A DNA stretch of 5,783 nucleotides, taken from contig JBDNFP010000213.1 of NCBI GenBank assembly GCA_041689775.1, forward strand, positions 1-5,783, read 5' to 3'. The notes beneath the pieces were generated by a model that made no database searches, was not told where the DNA came from, and saw only the letters and a list, made by a program, of their open reading frames with translations. Position 1 is the stretch's first letter; each line of letters begins with the position of its first letter. Source of the DNA: JBDNFP01 sp041689775. Lineage in GTDB: Bacteria; Bacteroidota; Bacteroidia; Cytophagales; Spirosomataceae. The position numbers and the translations under genes were made by a program. This document shows, piece after piece, positions 5,232 through 5,783 of the stretch.

Positions 5232-5783
5232 CTACTTCCTCTTGTAATAATTAAGCGTTACCTGACTTGCCGTGCGTCTTTCGCTCAAAGTATAGTACCC
5301 ACCCATTTCTTTGTCGAAGCAAATAGCTTCTCCCTGAGGTTCTAGCTCATAGGGCAGTGTTTTCAGAGAGGATTGGAGTAACGTTTGCCCGATGGTCTCC
5401 CCTCTTTGCGTCTCCAGTAGTAAATAGCAGCGTAGGTCTTCACCACGATCTCTTTCCCGTCTGCGGCGATATCGCCCCCCGTAGCAATTAAAACCGATGG
5501 AATCAGCCCGATTAATTCAGCGGTAATTACTCCATCGACTGATTGAGGATAAGGAATCCGATATAGATTTGTTTTGTTAAACTCTTTCGAAACAACAAAA
5601 AGATCCTTGGTCACCGGGTCAAAAAGCAGGGTTTCTGCGTCGCGTGGCCCATCCGGGTAGCGGAAGGTAATTTTACTAATTGATGCGGGATCAAAGGTAC
5701 TTTCCGGGCTCTTCAACTCTGGTATTCTGTAAATAAAATTGGACGTTATAGCCGGGTTTGCATCGTTATTACCAATATCTCCA
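5232..5783 (-). pseudogene. frameshifted, 5'-truncated gene for a probable secreted beta-propeller-like protein
   Basis: On the minus strand the frame is open from the window edge (5782 downward), giving GDIGNNDANPAI, FIYRIPEL, ITFRYPDGPRDAETLLFDP, VTKDLFVVSKE, ATGGDIAADGKEIVVKTYA and YYWRRKEG, then runs out of frame to TGA 5365-5363. In the neighbouring frame, from 5399 down to TAG 5234-5232, 55 further residues continue the protein: ETIGQTLLQS, then LPYELEPQGEAICFDKEMGG and YYTLSERR. Restoring one G in the run complementary to C4 at 5399-5402 joins the two parts as RRKEG-ETIGQ. The repeating short strands with DP/DG turns suggest a beta-propeller; I recall similar unnamed Cytophagales proteins with the same GDIGxN, DAETLL and EPQGEA motifs. 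The function is unknown. The N-terminus, including any signal peptide, is outside the window. A one-base sequencing error is the main alternative to a real mutation. Confidence 0.72.

Noticed and set aside
5395..5405. Programmed ribosomal frameshift in the minus-strand gene
   Set aside because: The site lacks a canonical X-XXY-YYZ slippery heptamer, and a secreted propeller-like protein has no known need for recoding; a mutation or read error is simpler.

Overview
The window most likely comes from a Bacteroidetes chromosome of the Cytophagales type (Spirosoma/Dyadobacter-like). Four things suggest this: a GWxTD-domain protein directly in front of rlmB, promoter-like TTTG / TAnnTTTG elements, A-rich translation starts without clear Shine-Dalgarno sequences, and a one-TM histidine kinase paired with a NarL-type regulator. 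No rRNA, tRNA, CRISPR array, transposase or phage gene is visible. The assignment is by eye, from recalled family patterns, with no database search.

Layout. (1) Positions 1-1851: the 3' part of a GWxTD-domain gene overlaps by 25 nt the start of rlmB (23S rRNA Gm2251 2'-O-methyltransferase). (2) Positions 1852-2217: a gene-poor stretch with three consecutive perfect-stem hairpins (1869-1901, 1926-1973, 1988-2016), then a candidate Bacteroidetes promoter (2074-2105). (3) Positions 2218-4859: a tight plus-strand operon encoding a 121-residue soluble protein ending in a CPHEC motif, a seven-helix membrane protein, a histidine kinase with one membrane anchor and no sensor domain, and a NarL/FixJ-type response regulator. 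(4) Positions 4856-5104: a decayed small lipoprotein gene whose first codon overlaps the regulator's stop, followed by a hairpin terminator (5138-5179). (5) Positions 5232-5783, minus strand: the 3' part of a probable secreted beta-propeller-like gene, broken by a single-base frameshift in a C4 run at 5399-5402.

How the genes may work together: the kinase has a DHp/ATPase core but no sensory domain, and its gene starts inside the end of the seven-helix gene. The simplest reading is a split receptor, in which the seven-helix protein senses, the kinase transduces through the membrane, and the DNA-binding regulator is the output. The conserved-looking small protein at the head of the operon is the unknown component and the best candidate here for something undescribed. 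The two broken genes at the right-hand end suggest local gene decay, although the single frameshift in the minus-strand gene could also be a sequencing error.
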